Notes: generated by a model from the sequence alone, not told the origin. Shown: positions 1 to 8,231, counted from the first letter of the stretch. The stretch: 64,000 nt of DNA from Oscillatoriaceae cyanobacterium M7585_C2015_266 (GCA_015295835.1 DVEG01000006.1:39696-103695); one strand, 5' to 3'. Made by a program: numbers and translations.

Positions 1-496
1 CTTGGAAAACAGCCCACTTAACTTCAACATACATCTGCTGCCAATCTAGCCCTTGATTTTTATAAATGATTTGCTGGGCACTAAATCCCAATTTTCCATC
101 ACTGGCTTCTCGCCAGAGCTCATCAATTTTTATTAAATCACTGCACGACAATTTTTCCAACTCATTTAAATCTATATAACCTCGTGCTTGAGATTTATCT
201 CCTCCGAGTTTTAAAAGTAGTTTGTAAGTTTCTCTATCGGCTGCCTCCCAATTTCTTTGCCGCAAATAAAGAGCTAACCTGTCATAACTTGCCACATCCC
301 ACAATACAGTAGGTTCTCTATTAGGGCTGGGGCTTTCAACTGCTATTTTTTCGGAGTCGGGTTTGTTATTTAAAGAATTTAAAGAATATTTATCTGCAAC
401 GTACTGAAATGAAGTTGGTAAAATTAGAGTAAAAAATGTTAGTAATATTAAGAGTAAACGATTGAGTTTATTAGAACGCTTGTAAGGAATTGGCAT
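1..496 (-). CDS. Membrane-anchored GUN4-domain protein, C-terminus cut by window edge
   Basis: Reading the minus strand from an ATG at 494-496 gives an uninterrupted frame that runs off the window. It begins with a basic stretch and one hydrophobic segment (about residues 11-27: LLLILLTFFTLILPTSF), so the protein is anchored in or exported across a membrane. After a polar linker comes a recognisable GUN4 domain from about residue 70: YDRLALYLRQRNWEAADRET, then SCSDLIKIDELWREASDGK and LGFSAQQIIYKNQG. Known GUN4 domains bind tetrapyrroles and activate Mg-chelatase, but cyanobacteria also carry GUN4 domains attached to kinases, caspases and membrane anchors, whose roles are unknown. It lies 62 bp downstream of the caspase/STAND gene on the same strand, so the two are probably co-transcribed. 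The end of the gene is outside the window. Confidence 0.75.
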   Translation of the reverse strand, partial: MPIPYKRSNKLNRLLLILLTFFTLILPTSFQYVADKYSLNSLNNKPDSEKIAVESPSPNREPTVLWDVASYDRLALYLRQRNWEAADRETYKLLLKLGGDKSQARGYIDLNELEKLSCSDLIKIDELWREASDGKLGFSAQQIIYKNQGLDWQQMYVEVKWAVFQ

Positions 497-558
497 TGGC
501 GCTTCCAAGCAGGCATAAAAAAGTCAGTAGAGAAGGAAAAAATAGGCGCTCGCTCCTC

Positions 559-2505
559 TTATAAACTAAGGGTGCTTAAATTCTGATTTAACCAGTGGGC
601 AAAACGTTGCCAGCCTTCGGTTACTGCTTCGTGGGCTAAATCCACCCAAGTTTCACCGTCAGGTTTTTTAGTGAGCGTCAGTAATCCCCCTGCTACTAAA
701 TCCTCAATTGCTTTGCCAAAGGCTTCTCGCTCCGTTGGGTTGGAGCCGACGATTTCCTGTAATTTAGATATTGGTTGTCGCTGTCGTATAATTTTTTTAC
801 TAGCCGAAGGGCGTACCAATTTTAAAAATACTTGCTCAATCCAGTCACGTTGCTGCTGAGTGAAACTTGCATATAAATTTTCAGCGTGTCGATTAAGTGC
901 CTCAGAAATGCCGCCGAGCTGTTGATACTGCGCCAGTGTTAATTTACGGGTTTGAATATCTCGCTGATGCCATAATTGGGTGAGGGCAAACTGTAACAGG
1001 GGTAAACTGTCTATTTCTTGGAAGTCTTGAACAATAGCATCGAGCAAATCAGGTTCGAGCTGAAAACCGGTAAGGAGTGCGGGAGAAGTGATAGCGCTGT
1101 TTAAATCCTCTCCCAATAACGGTGGCATGTAAACAGCATAATCTTGAATCAGCTGAGTGAGTAAGGGATATTTCAAACAGGGTTCAAGAAAATCGGCTCG
1201 GATAACAAGCGCGATCGCCAGTTGGCTATTAGAAATCTCAGCTACTTGACAGAGCAACTGAATAAAACGACGCCGTTCAGCTTCCTGTGAACAGAGGGCG
1301 AACACCTCCTCAAATTGATCCACCACCAACAAAACCCGCTCGGAAATAGGCAATTGTTTAAGCAAAGGCTGCAAATCTGGTGATTTATCAAACAGGGAAT
1401 AGACTTCTTGGAGCTCCAGGGGTGTCAAGAGCTGGGCAAAAGCATATTTTAATTCTGTGAGCGGTTCATTTCCAGGCAGAATAGTAGCGAGTACTCGCCA
1501 ACTGCGGGCTTCTAGAGAGGGAATCAAACCTGCTTTAATCAGAGAAGATTTACCGCTTCCAGAAGCGCCTATCAGCGGTACAAAATTGGCCACTTCTAGT
1601 TTTTGCCGCAGAGTTTCAGTGACTTGACGACGTCCAAAAAAGTAGCGCGAGCGGGACCAATCAAAAGACTGTAAGCCCTGATAGGGGCAGATTTCCTCCC
1701 CTGTTGTCGGAGTCTGTTTAGGGGGATAACTGACTAAAACTATCGAAGAACCGGAACCCATGCGGATAGGTTGCTGAGAGTCGCTGGCACCGAACTGCCA
1801 ATTGCGATTTTCTAGTTTTCTGAGAATGAAAGCAAACAAATCGTCTAAACGAACTTGTCCATCGATGGAGGCATTTTCTGGCAGCAATCCTTCTAGCAGG
1901 GCGGTGGTGAAAATGCTGTATCCCCAGCCATAGCGTTTAGTATCGGCATTGGGGGCGAAGCTGCGACAAGCTGCGATTAGGTGCGTATCGGGTTTGTGGT
2001 TAAAAACTTGTAGGGTTTTTTTCAGGGAATTTCCTTCTAAAAAATATTCCGCGTGGCAGCAATCAAGTAAAACCACCAAACTTTTAAGTTCTGCTTGCTC
2101 GATTACGTCGTTGAGGCTGTCGAGGGAAACTCCGTGTTGCTGCCCTACTATCTGCTTGCCCTCGATGGTGATTATACAGTCTGAAGCTGCAAGATAGCCT
2201 TTTTGTTGTCCCAGCTCGTCCACCACCGTGATGCCGTGACCACTAAAGTATATTAGTGCCTCGTTTCCTTTCGCCTGCTGGAAAAACTGTAGCAATGCCT
2301 GCCCTAATTGTTTGCCCGTGACGCGCTCTGGCACTACTTCGTAGCATTGTTTTTCGGCATTCCACTCTTTTGGCAAACGCTCTACTTTGAAATCGCCGTG
2401 TTTTTCTAGTCGCTGTGCTACAGCTTCTGCATCACGGCTTGGCTTTGTTAGGCTGGGTAATCCGTCGTAATCACCTATCCCAACCACTAAGGCATACCGC
2501 GTCAT
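559..2505 (-). CDS. Caspase-like (peptidase C14) protein fused to an nSTAND1 NTPase
   Basis: 648 residues. Residues 1-260 are a caspase-fold domain. It starts RYALVVGIGDYDGLPSL, has the catalytic histidine in YFSGHG (His90) and the catalytic cysteine in LLDCCHAE (Cys150, equivalent to the Cys of DSCHSG). Both are intact, so an active Arg/Lys-type protease is plausible. From about residue 273 (CPYQGLQSF) a novel-STAND-1 NTPase follows, with Walker A GASGSGKS (313-320) and a Walker B/acidic motif LLVVDQFEE (392-400). It ends with the helical tail LAHEAVTEGWQRFAHWL, where relatives usually continue into WD40 repeats; none are present here. The ATG has GGAG just upstream. STAND proteins normally act as ligand-triggered oligomeric switches, so a cell-death or defence role is reasonable but inferred. 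The co-directional GUN4 protein downstream may be its partner. Confidence 0.88.
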   Translation of the reverse strand: MTRYALVVGIGDYDGLPSLTKPSRDAEAVAQRLEKHGDFKVERLPKEWNAEKQCYEVVPERVTGKQLGQALLQFFQQAKGNEALIYFSGHGITVVDELGQQKGYLAASDCIITIEGKQIVGQQHGVSLDSLNDVIEQAELKSLVVLLDCCHAEYFLEGNSLKKTLQVFNHKPDTHLIAACRSFAPNADTKRYGWGYSIFTTALLEGLLPENASIDGQVRLDDLFAFILRKLENRNWQFGASDSQQPIRMGSGSSIVLVSYPPKQTPTTGEEICPYQGLQSFDWSRSRYFFGRRQVTETLRQKLEVANFVPLIGASGSGKSSLIKAGLIPSLEARSWRVLATILPGNEPLTELKYAFAQLLTPLELQEVYSLFDKSPDLQPLLKQLPISERVLLVVDQFEEVFALCSQEAERRRFIQLLCQVAEISNSQLAIALVIRADFLEPCLKYPLLTQLIQDYAVYMPPLLGEDLNSAITSPALLTGFQLEPDLLDAIVQDFQEIDSLPLLQFALTQLWHQRDIQTRKLTLAQYQQLGGISEALNRHAENLYASFTQQQRDWIEQVFLKLVRPSASKKIIRQRQPISKLQEIVGSNPTEREAFGKAIEDLVAGGLLTLTKKPDGETWVDLAHEAVTEGWQRFAHWLNQNLSTLSL

Positions 2506-2676
2506 AAGTACTCCTTTGCAGGCGTTTGCACATTTATTATTTATTTCAGTTTGCGATCGCTCTTTTTATCTGCTGGGGTACAGATGCGATCGCCACTCTC
2601 CCCAACTGCATTTTAACGGGCATCTTTTAACTCTTAGAAGGTAAACTTGTGTAAAGTATAACTCTCAATAGTCTCC

Positions 2677-3234
2677 ATGATCTCCCGTCGCACCATATTT
2701 TGCATTCTATTTGCTTGTTTTTTCACCCTTCTAAATTGGCTCAATTTTGCTGCACCAGCTACAGCCCTAGGCGGCACATTGCCTGCCATCAATCAACCAG
2801 CGCCAGAATTTACCTTACCTACAAATACCGGCGACGGTAAAATATCCCTTTCTGATTATCGCGGTAAGTGGGTAGTACTTTATTTTTATCCCAAAGACTT
2901 CACCTCTGGCTGCACCTTGGAAGCCCGCCGTTTTCAGCAAGATCTGCCAAAATATCTAGCCAAAAATACTCAAATTTTAGGCGTCAGCGCCGATGACGTC
3001 AACTCCCACGCCGAATTCTGCAACGCGGAAGGGCTGAAATTTCCCCTTCTTGCCGATACCACAGGCAGTGTTAGCAAGGCTTATGGCTCTTGGTTAGGCT
3101 ACATGTCAGCACGTCATACCTTTATCATCGATCCCGATGGCATCCTGCGCGAAATCTTTGTCAACGTCAATCCCGCCATCCACAGTGCCCAGGTTTTGGC
3201 GCGTCTAGACGAATTGCAGGCGTCTGTTTCATAA
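2677..3234 (+). CDS. PrxQ/BCP-type peroxiredoxin with export signal
   Basis: 185 residues. A typical signal peptide (ISRRTIFCILFACFFTLL, cleavage near TALGG at about residue 32) precedes an AhpC/TSA-fold peroxiredoxin, so the enzyme probably acts in the thylakoid lumen or periplasm, reducing hydroperoxides at the expense of thiols. The peroxidatic cysteine is Cys79 in DFTSGCTLEA, within the conserved YPKDFTxGCT block. The second cysteine that PrxQ proteins usually carry five residues later is replaced here by arginine (CTLEAR), and the only other cysteine of the mature domain is Cys115 (AEFCNAEG). The catalytic cycle is therefore either 1-Cys or uses the Cys79-Cys115 pair. The gene is divergent from the caspase gene and stands alone. 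Confidence 0.88.
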   Translation: MISRRTIFCILFACFFTLLNWLNFAAPATALGGTLPAINQPAPEFTLPTNTGDGKISLSDYRGKWVVLYFYPKDFTSGCTLEARRFQQDLPKYLAKNTQILGVSADDVNSHAEFCNAEGLKFPLLADTTGSVSKAYGSWLGYMSARHTFIIDPDGILREIFVNVNPAIHSAQVLARLDELQASVS

Positions 3235-3250
3235 TAGGAATAATAGGAAC

Positions 3251-3350
3251 AAGATGGCATGGGGCATTGGTTATTGGGCATAAATAAATAAATAATTAGT
3301 AATTTTGATAATAAACCCCATTTAGAATGGTGCCCTATGCCTAATAACAA
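3251..3350. repeat. Imperfect palindrome built of GGCAT/GGGCAT units
   Basis: The spacer between the peroxiredoxin and the next gene contains GGCATGGGGCATTGG and GTTATTGGGCAT (about 3256-3281). An imperfect inverted copy, TGCCCTATGCCTAATAAC, lies at 3331-3348. The intervening DNA is AT-rich. Runs of GGGCATTGGGCAT-like heptamers are a familiar class of short interspersed repeats in filamentous cyanobacteria. This copy could fold into a long hairpin and act as a terminator. A genome-wide search for the unit would settle whether it is a dispersed repeat. Confidence 0.35.
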
Positions 3351-3371
3351 TCAGTTTTTGATTTTATAGCA

Positions 3372-3908
3372 ATGGAATTGGAAAAACGCCAAAGCAGACT
3401 GCCGACTACGCCCCAGATTCCGGAATTTGCTCAACCGCCGAGTCGCGAGTCTATGGAATTGCGGCTTTCTATCCCGCTGGAATCTAAGGCAGAAGAAGCA
3501 GAAGCAACCGAAGCATCGCTTCCCTCGATGGCGATAGAAACTGTCGAAACCGCTAAGCAAGGGCGGCTGTCTGCAATTGTTAAAGCTGCCTCGAAAGCAG
3601 CGAGTGCCTATTTTACTGAGCTAGCGGAAACCGAATTCGCACGCATTAGTGATACAGAACTTCAGCCCGCCCGCATTCAGATAGGGCTTACCTTTATCGG
3701 CTTTAGTGCCCTGGCACTTGTATTTTTACTCGTGTATATCATAAGCTTGCACCCGGATATGAGTGCCTTAGAGCGGGTTCGTTACTACTGGTATCAATAT
3801 ATTTTGTTTGTGAGCTTGGGTGTTACTGGCATGTTTATGCTGGCGCGAGAATCCATCCGCCCAAAGTCACAACCTGTAGATGATTCAGAAAAGAAAATAA
3901 AATCGTGA
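3372..3908 (+). CDS. Conserved-looking two-pass membrane protein of unknown function
   Basis: 178 residues. I do not recognise a named family. The N-terminal half is polar, rich in proline, glutamate and alanine (EAEATEAS), and probably disordered and cytoplasmic. A mixed region FTELAETEFARISDTELQPARIQ leads into two hydrophobic segments, IGLTFIGFSALALVFLLVYI (about 103-122) and YILFVSLGVTGMFMLA (about 143-158), with a short loop between them. The C-terminal tail is charged (EKKIKS). The ATG has no clear Shine-Dalgarno sequence, which is common in cyanobacteria. It points toward the feo operon (convergent) and has no obvious operon partner. Confidence 0.7.
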   Translation: MELEKRQSRLPTTPQIPEFAQPPSRESMELRLSIPLESKAEEAEATEASLPSMAIETVETAKQGRLSAIVKAASKAASAYFTELAETEFARISDTELQPARIQIGLTFIGFSALALVFLLVYIISLHPDMSALERVRYYWYQYILFVSLGVTGMFMLARESIRPKSQPVDDSEKKIKS

Positions 3909-3914
3909 ATAAAA

Positions 3915-3966
3915 ACCAGGGAATGGATAAAGCATTTTCAATTAGCTATTACCCATTCTCCCTACT
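3915..3966. terminator. Possible bidirectional terminator between convergent genes
   Basis: Between the stop of the membrane protein (3908) and that of feoA (3973), AGGGAATGG and CCCATTCTCCCT can pair imperfectly across an AT-rich loop. The position between convergent genes supports a terminator role. There is no long U-run, so the call is weak. Confidence 0.35.
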
Positions 3967-3972
3967 TATCCT

Positions 3973-4200
3973 CTAACTTGCTAGTTTCTGGATATAAATC
4001 GTCTGCGCTATTTCATGATCAATTGCAGCTCTCGTTTTGCCTACTTTAATGATATACGACGGAAAACGCTGCTCCAAAACAATTGGCATTCCCGGAATCA
4101 CACCCATTGCCATTAATTTGCGGATGGTGCTTTCATCATTAGTTTTCAGAGCGGCTACGGTACCGCTATCGCCATTTTTTGCAGATGCTAGTGCTATCAT
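3973..4200 (-). CDS. feoA: Ferrous iron transport protein A (SH3-like)
   Basis: 75 residues, the usual length of FeoA. The sequence shows the family pattern: GDSGTVAALKTNDESTIRKL, then AMGVIPGMPIVLEQRFP and KVGKTRAAIDHEIAQTIYI. FeoA is a small cytoplasmic beta-barrel that associates with FeoB and supports Fe(II) uptake. The start codon directly abuts the stop codon of the upstream FeoB permease gene (position 4201), so translation is probably coupled. It is the last gene of the minus-strand feo operon, whose order is GTPase, permease, feoA. Confidence 0.93.
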   Translation of the reverse strand: MIALASAKNGDSGTVAALKTNDESTIRKLMAMGVIPGMPIVLEQRFPSYIIKVGKTRAAIDHEIAQTIYIQKLAS

Positions 4201-5670
4201 TTATAGATTTACCCCCAAAACATTCAAAACGACTTTCATTATATATCCCATCAGAAAAGCAAACGGTAAAATAAAAGCAATTATTGCCAAACTGCTTTTT
4301 AAGCCTTGCTCTTTTACCATTATCTGAAATTGAGCAATACAGGGCAGAAATAAAGTTAGAATAATAGCGGTAATGAGCAATTGATTGCCGCTAAAAATAC
4401 CTTTTTGTTGCAAGTCAAATAATCCGGCTGCTCCATAATCCCTCCTAAAAAATCCGTACAAGAATATCGGCGCGGCTTCTCTGGGCAGCCCAAGCCCCAG
4501 CGCTAGCGGTTCAATTCCTTTGATTATCACATTAAACAGCCCTGTTAAACGTCCGATCCAAATAAAAATTGATGCCCAAATAAACAGAGGGAGAATTTCT
4601 AAAAAATACCATTTCATTCTCACCCATGTTTTCACAAGAATGTTCTGGAGTTTGGGAATTCGCAAAGGTGGAATTTCCATGTAGAAACCGGCTTGTTTTC
4701 CGGGGATCAGCTTAGCGATTAAATAACCGACGATTATGAAAATTCCTGTGATGAATCCGCCCCAGATTAAGAGGGCTAGTGGATTTTGGGCTAATAGCCC
4801 GATAATAACACCCCACTGCGCTGCACAGGGAACTGCAAGGGAGAGTAGAAAGGTAGCTATTAGCCTTTCTCGTTTAGTTTCTAGAGTGCGTGTTACCATT
4901 GTTGCCATTGTGTCGCATCCTAATCCCAGTACCATTGGGATGACGGCGCGCCCAGATAAGCCGAGAAATTTAAATAGGCGATCGAGCATTAGAGATAACC
5001 TGGGCAGGTAGCCGCTATCTTCTAAGAAGGAAAACATTAAAAAGAAGGTGGCAACGACTGGGAGAACGATCGCCACGGCATAGCGAATGCCGAGGGTGAT
5101 TATACCGTATTCGTTGGCAATTAAATCTTGTAGCGGTACCCAAGGGAAAATTTGAGCGACTAGATGATTTATGTTTGGGTTGATATTTTCTTCAAAGAAG
5201 GTTTCGATGATGTCTACTAGGGTGCCGGCTCCGAATTCGCCGACAAATTTATAAACACCGTAGTAGAGGATGAGAATGAGCAGGGGAAAGCCGGTAATGG
5301 GATTGACGGTTAATTGGTGTAGTCTTTCGGTGAGGAGGTTTTTCTGGTTAGTGGGTTCGCTGAGGACTTTTTTTTCGATCGCCCAGGCAAGTTGCTGACG
5401 GGCAGTTGCGATCGCAGTTGACAGGGGTTCGTTTACCTGGCTTTCAGCTGTAGCGATCACCTCTTCTATCTCCCGCGCCAGGCGTTCGTCTTGTTTTATT
5501 TTTTGCCAAAATTCTGAATCTTTTTGCAACAGCAGCAAAGCAATGCTCCGCTTAGAGATTGGGTAATTTTTTGACAATGAATTTTCTTTTTCATCAGCAA
5601 GTAGCGCCTCGATTTTCGCGAGCGCTATCTCAATATGCTCCGGATAAACAATCTCACTTAACATATTCAC
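4201..5670 (-). CDS. feoB: FeoB membrane (permease) domain as a separate protein
   Basis: 489 residues. It corresponds to the C-terminal, membrane part of FeoB without the G domain. A helical cytoplasmic N-terminal part (to about residue 125) is followed by the transporter core with the Gate motif regions: VLGLGCDTMATMVTRTLETK (nucleotide-independent Gate 1, with its cysteine), then SLAVPCAAQWGVIIGLLAQN, and near the end LFLPCIAQFQIMVKEQG (Gate 2). Multiple hydrophobic helices span the rest. It mediates Fe(II) passage across the plasma membrane together with the G protein encoded just upstream. The two reading frames overlap by 17 bp in different phases, which argues for a natural split with coupled translation. 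It is not a simple nonsense mutation, and the permease frame has its own ATG (MNMLSE). Confidence 0.9.
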   Translation of the reverse strand: MNMLSEIVYPEHIEIALAKIEALLADEKENSLSKNYPISKRSIALLLLQKDSEFWQKIKQDERLAREIEEVIATAESQVNEPLSTAIATARQQLAWAIEKKVLSEPTNQKNLLTERLHQLTVNPITGFPLLILILYYGVYKFVGEFGAGTLVDIIETFFEENINPNINHLVAQIFPWVPLQDLIANEYGIITLGIRYAVAIVLPVVATFFLMFSFLEDSGYLPRLSLMLDRLFKFLGLSGRAVIPMVLGLGCDTMATMVTRTLETKRERLIATFLLSLAVPCAAQWGVIIGLLAQNPLALLIWGGFITGIFIIVGYLIAKLIPGKQAGFYMEIPPLRIPKLQNILVKTWVRMKWYFLEILPLFIWASIFIWIGRLTGLFNVIIKGIEPLALGLGLPREAAPIFLYGFFRRDYGAAGLFDLQQKGIFSGNQLLITAIILTLFLPCIAQFQIMVKEQGLKSSLAIIAFILPFAFLMGYIMKVVLNVLGVNL

Positions 5671-6250
5671 AAATCTTTTCTTTTAATTCCGTCAAACCGA
5701 AATTCAGTGCCGCTGCCATTGTCACCACGGGCACTTGCAATTTTTTTTCCAGCTCTTCTCGATTAATCTGTATCCCCAACTGCTGGGCTTCGTCTATCAT
5801 GTTCACAGCTAGCAGTACCGGCAATCCCGCCTCCAGCAGCTGAAAAGTCAGTGGCAGCATTCTACCTAGATTCTTAGCATCGACGACATGAACCACCAAA
5901 TCGACTGGCTCGCTAAGCAGCAAGTCTCGCGCCACTTTTTCTTCTTCGGTAATCGGCAGCAGCGAGTACATCCCTGGCGTATCCACCACCGCAAACCTGC
6001 GCTCTTGTATCTTTGCTTCTCCTCGCGAGACTTCTACAGTCGTACCCGGATAGTTAGAAACCGTCACATAGGTGCCCGTTAAGGCGTTAAACACCACGCT
6101 CTTTCCCACATTCGGCGTTCCCACTAACGCAATCTGAGGAAGTCTCTCCCTGTCTGCTACTTCCTGATTTTTACCTAGCCACTTCCAAATGCCTTGTTTT
6201 TGCTTGCCCTTTGGCTTGTAGCAGTTTTTATTGCATTTGTGACATTCCAT
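5654..6250 (-). CDS. feoB: FeoB G-protein domain as a separate protein with Cys-rich N-terminus
   Basis: 198 residues. It contains the FeoB-type GTPase with G1 GTPNVGKS, the switch/G2 threonine region SNYPGTTVEVSRG, G3 VDTPGMYSLLP, G4 NMIDEA and a G5-like segment near VVTMAAA. Everything after the G domain, including most of the GDI helices, is encoded by the next gene. The N-terminus carries MECHKCNKNCYKP, with three cysteines (Cys3, Cys6, Cys10) and one histidine in ten residues. FeoB proteins normally start at the G domain, so this tail is unusual and could bind iron or an Fe-S cluster (inference). GGAG precedes the ATG. The gene opens the feo operon. Confidence 0.9.
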   Translation of the reverse strand: MECHKCNKNCYKPKGKQKQGIWKWLGKNQEVADRERLPQIALVGTPNVGKSVVFNALTGTYVTVSNYPGTTVEVSRGEAKIQERRFAVVDTPGMYSLLPITEEEKVARDLLLSEPVDLVVHVVDAKNLGRMLPLTFQLLEAGLPVLLAVNMIDEAQQLGIQINREELEKKLQVPVVTMAAALNFGLTELKEKICEYVK

Positions 6251-6996
6251 CTTATTTCTCCATTTTCTACAGCAACCTCTGATAAGTTTTTTAAATCGTG
6301 GTATGGCCAGACTTAAAACAACCTTAATGTTGTTTTAACCCTCTAGTTTCATTTTTAATCATAGCTCATTTGACGTTATTGAAAAATATTCTTAACAGAA
6401 TGATAGCAATTTCAGTCCAAATGCGACGGTTGCGAAAAATGCAAAATGCCTTAAAATCAAGACAATAAAATGATTTTACATAAAATAATGGTATGATCTT
6501 GTTAGGGACAATATTGCAAAAAAACTTAAAAAATAAATAAGAATTATTGTAGCCAAGTAAAATGCCACTGGGCGAGTAGGGTTTAAAGCCAAGGGATTAA
6601 TAAAAACAAACAATCGCCAGGAAAATATAAGTTAACCTGATGTAAAATTAAACACAGTAATTTGTAATTTAAAAATTATAAAAATTAAAAATATTACTGC
6701 CCTGGTTTAAAAACACCATTATGAACTACTATAAAGCAATCATCTGTTTAGACTTAGCGAGTTAATTCAAATTATCTCTGGTATTGTTGAAATTTATAGC
6801 GTTTTTACGTTCAGTTCGTTTGCTTGATAAGGAGCGCTTGCAGCACGCCCGCACTCTAAATTCCCTTAATAAAAATTATTATATTTGCGCTGCGTTTTAG
6901 CTTATAAAAAAATTGCCAACTCTAGCTGAGGAGGTGATAAAACGCGCCGAAGGTAACAAAACTGCTAAAAACTATTATCGCCTAAGGAGGATGATT
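6251..6996. other. Long AT-rich intergenic region, divergent promoters expected
   Basis: No convincing coding sequence is seen over this stretch apart from a possible upstream extension of the small ORF that follows: a GTG at 6934 is in frame with it. It must contain the promoter of the feo operon, reading leftward. I looked for a Fur box, a 19-bp GATAATGATAATCATTATC-like palindrome, and found only weak partial matches such as AATGATAGCAATTTCA near 6399. Runs of A and T dominate 6470-6720. Confidence 0.5.
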
Positions 6997-7089
6997 ATGA
7001 CGGGCTTTGTAGTCATTCAAACAAGTTTGCTTCTTTTGTATGTAATTTTATTGCTAAAATTAAATCAAAGCTCTCAGCAGTCGAGGTGA
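6997..7089 (+). CDS. Candidate 30-residue single-pass membrane protein
   Basis: The sequence TAAGGAGG (6983-6990) is a near-perfect Shine-Dalgarno site six bases before an ATG at 6997. The frame reads MTGFVVIQTSLLLLYVILLL, then a polar, basic end (KLNQSSQQSR) and stop. It is therefore one transmembrane helix with a short basic tail, like the small subunits of photosynthetic complexes, although I do not recognise it as any of them (PetG/L/M/N, PsbI/K/M/T/X, PsaX were considered). An in-frame ATG at 6991 lies too close to the Shine-Dalgarno site, and a GTG at 6934 would add 21 residues. Support is the ribosome-binding site plus the hydrophobic pattern only. Confidence 0.45.
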   Translation: MTGFVVIQTSLLLLYVILLLKLNQSSQQSR

Positions 7090-7413
7090 TAAATCTGCAA
7101 GAATTATAGCTATATCCGCCTGATAAGTTATAGATTGAAAGATGAATCTGATTCTGGCGGGAAAACCGGGGGGAAAATGCTTTAAATCCCCCCTATGCTT
7201 GCTGACGAGAAATGCCAGGGGGAATGTTTCAAAATTTGATGTGCTTTTTTGTAAAAAAAATAAACAAAAATTATTGAAAATATGTAAAATATATAAAGAT
7301 TAATAAAATTAACTGGCTTTGCTGCTAGTACTAGGAAAAGGTCAAAATTAGGCCATTTCGAAGAACAAACACTGAACCGATCCGACTTTCCTTATTTTCC
7401 TGCGGGAAAGAAA
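7090..7413. other. Intergenic region upstream of the stress regulon
   Basis: No gene is seen. A G6/C6 hairpin can form at 7168-7173 with 7088+100 to 7193 (GGGGGG, 14-base AT-rich loop, CCCCCC at 7188-7193). It has no U-run, so it may be a processing site or the end of the preceding small transcript. The region 7240-7320 is very AT-rich and is the likely promoter area for the response-regulator gene. No clear sigma-type boxes could be fixed by eye. Confidence 0.4.
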
Positions 7414-8124
7414 ATGGAAATACTGATAGTTGAAGATGAACCAGAAATCGCACGGCTAATCCAACACACCCTAGAAGCAGAAGGATTCTCCTGCCGCCAC
7501 TGCCGCGACGGCGTCAATGCACTGCAAATCTTTCGTGAACAACAACCAGACTTGATAATACTAGACTTAATGATTCCCGGCTTAGACGGGCTGGAAGTGT
7601 GCGCCCGCATCCGCCAAAAACCGGGAAGTAAAGATCCGTATATTTTAATGCTGACGGCAAAAGGAGAAGAAATAGATCGAGTCATCGGGCTATCTACTGG
7701 TGCCGATGATTACATGGTCAAGCCCTTTAGTCCCAGAGAATTAGTGGCCAGGGTGCGGGCGCTGTTACGACGCAGCCTGCGGCAGGGCGGGCAACAGCAG
7801 CTCTATCGCACACAGCATTTCACGGTAGACGTAGAGCGGCATATTGCCTGCCGCCACAACAGCCCCGAAGAATCAGAAACTCTCAACTTGACGAGTTTGG
7901 AATTTAACCTGTTGGCCACTTTTGTTAGCTATCCTAATCGCGTCTGGAGCCGAGCGCAGTTAATTGAAAAACTCTGGGGGGATAACTTTTTTGGCGACGA
8001 GCGAGTCGTCGATACTCATGTTGCTCGGTTGCGCAAAAAAATTGAGCCTGATCCAGCCAATCCCATCTATATTAAAACTGCGATCGGGGTGGGTTACAAA
8101 TTTGAAGACTCAGCGGTTTTCTAA
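7414..8124 (+). CDS. OmpR/PhoB-family response regulator
   Basis: 236 residues. The receiver domain begins MEILIVEDEPEIARLI, with the acidic pocket at Glu7-Asp8-Glu9, the phosphoacceptor Asp51 in LIILDLMIPGLDGLEV, Thr81 in MLTAKG and Lys103 in MVKPFSPREL. A winged-helix DNA-binding domain follows from about residue 130, with LTSLEFNLLATFVSYPNRVWSR and the recognition-helix region VVDTHVARLRKKI, ending IGVGYKF. It is the first gene of the proteostasis block. A histidine kinase closes that block eight genes downstream, so the two probably form one two-component system in which misfolding or membrane stress controls the genes between them. A tandem 11-bp repeat downstream, before hsp20, is a plausible binding site. 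Confidence 0.92.
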   Translation: MEILIVEDEPEIARLIQHTLEAEGFSCRHCRDGVNALQIFREQQPDLIILDLMIPGLDGLEVCARIRQKPGSKDPYILMLTAKGEEIDRVIGLSTGADDYMVKPFSPRELVARVRALLRRSLRQGGQQQLYRTQHFTVDVERHIACRHNSPEESETLNLTSLEFNLLATFVSYPNRVWSRAQLIEKLWGDNFFGDERVVDTHVARLRKKIEPDPANPIYIKTAIGVGYKFEDSAVF

Positions 8125-8231
8125 TTCGGAAATTACGAAAAATATTGGGGACAGAACCGTACCCATTTTAACGGCTGTTTTTCCTATTTTAAATATCAGA
8201 AGGAGGCAGCAAATAAAAGCCTCGACTGAAA

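Noticed and set aside
1..496. Assigning the GUN4-domain protein as the Mg-chelatase activator Gun4
   Set aside because: It has a membrane anchor and sits next to a caspase/STAND gene. The housekeeping Gun4 has neither feature.
6251..7413. Fur box for the feo operon and CIRCE element for the chaperone genes
   Set aside because: Only weak partial matches to the Fur palindrome were seen, and no TTAGCACTC-N9-GAGTGCTAA inverted repeat is present before hsp20 or dnaK.
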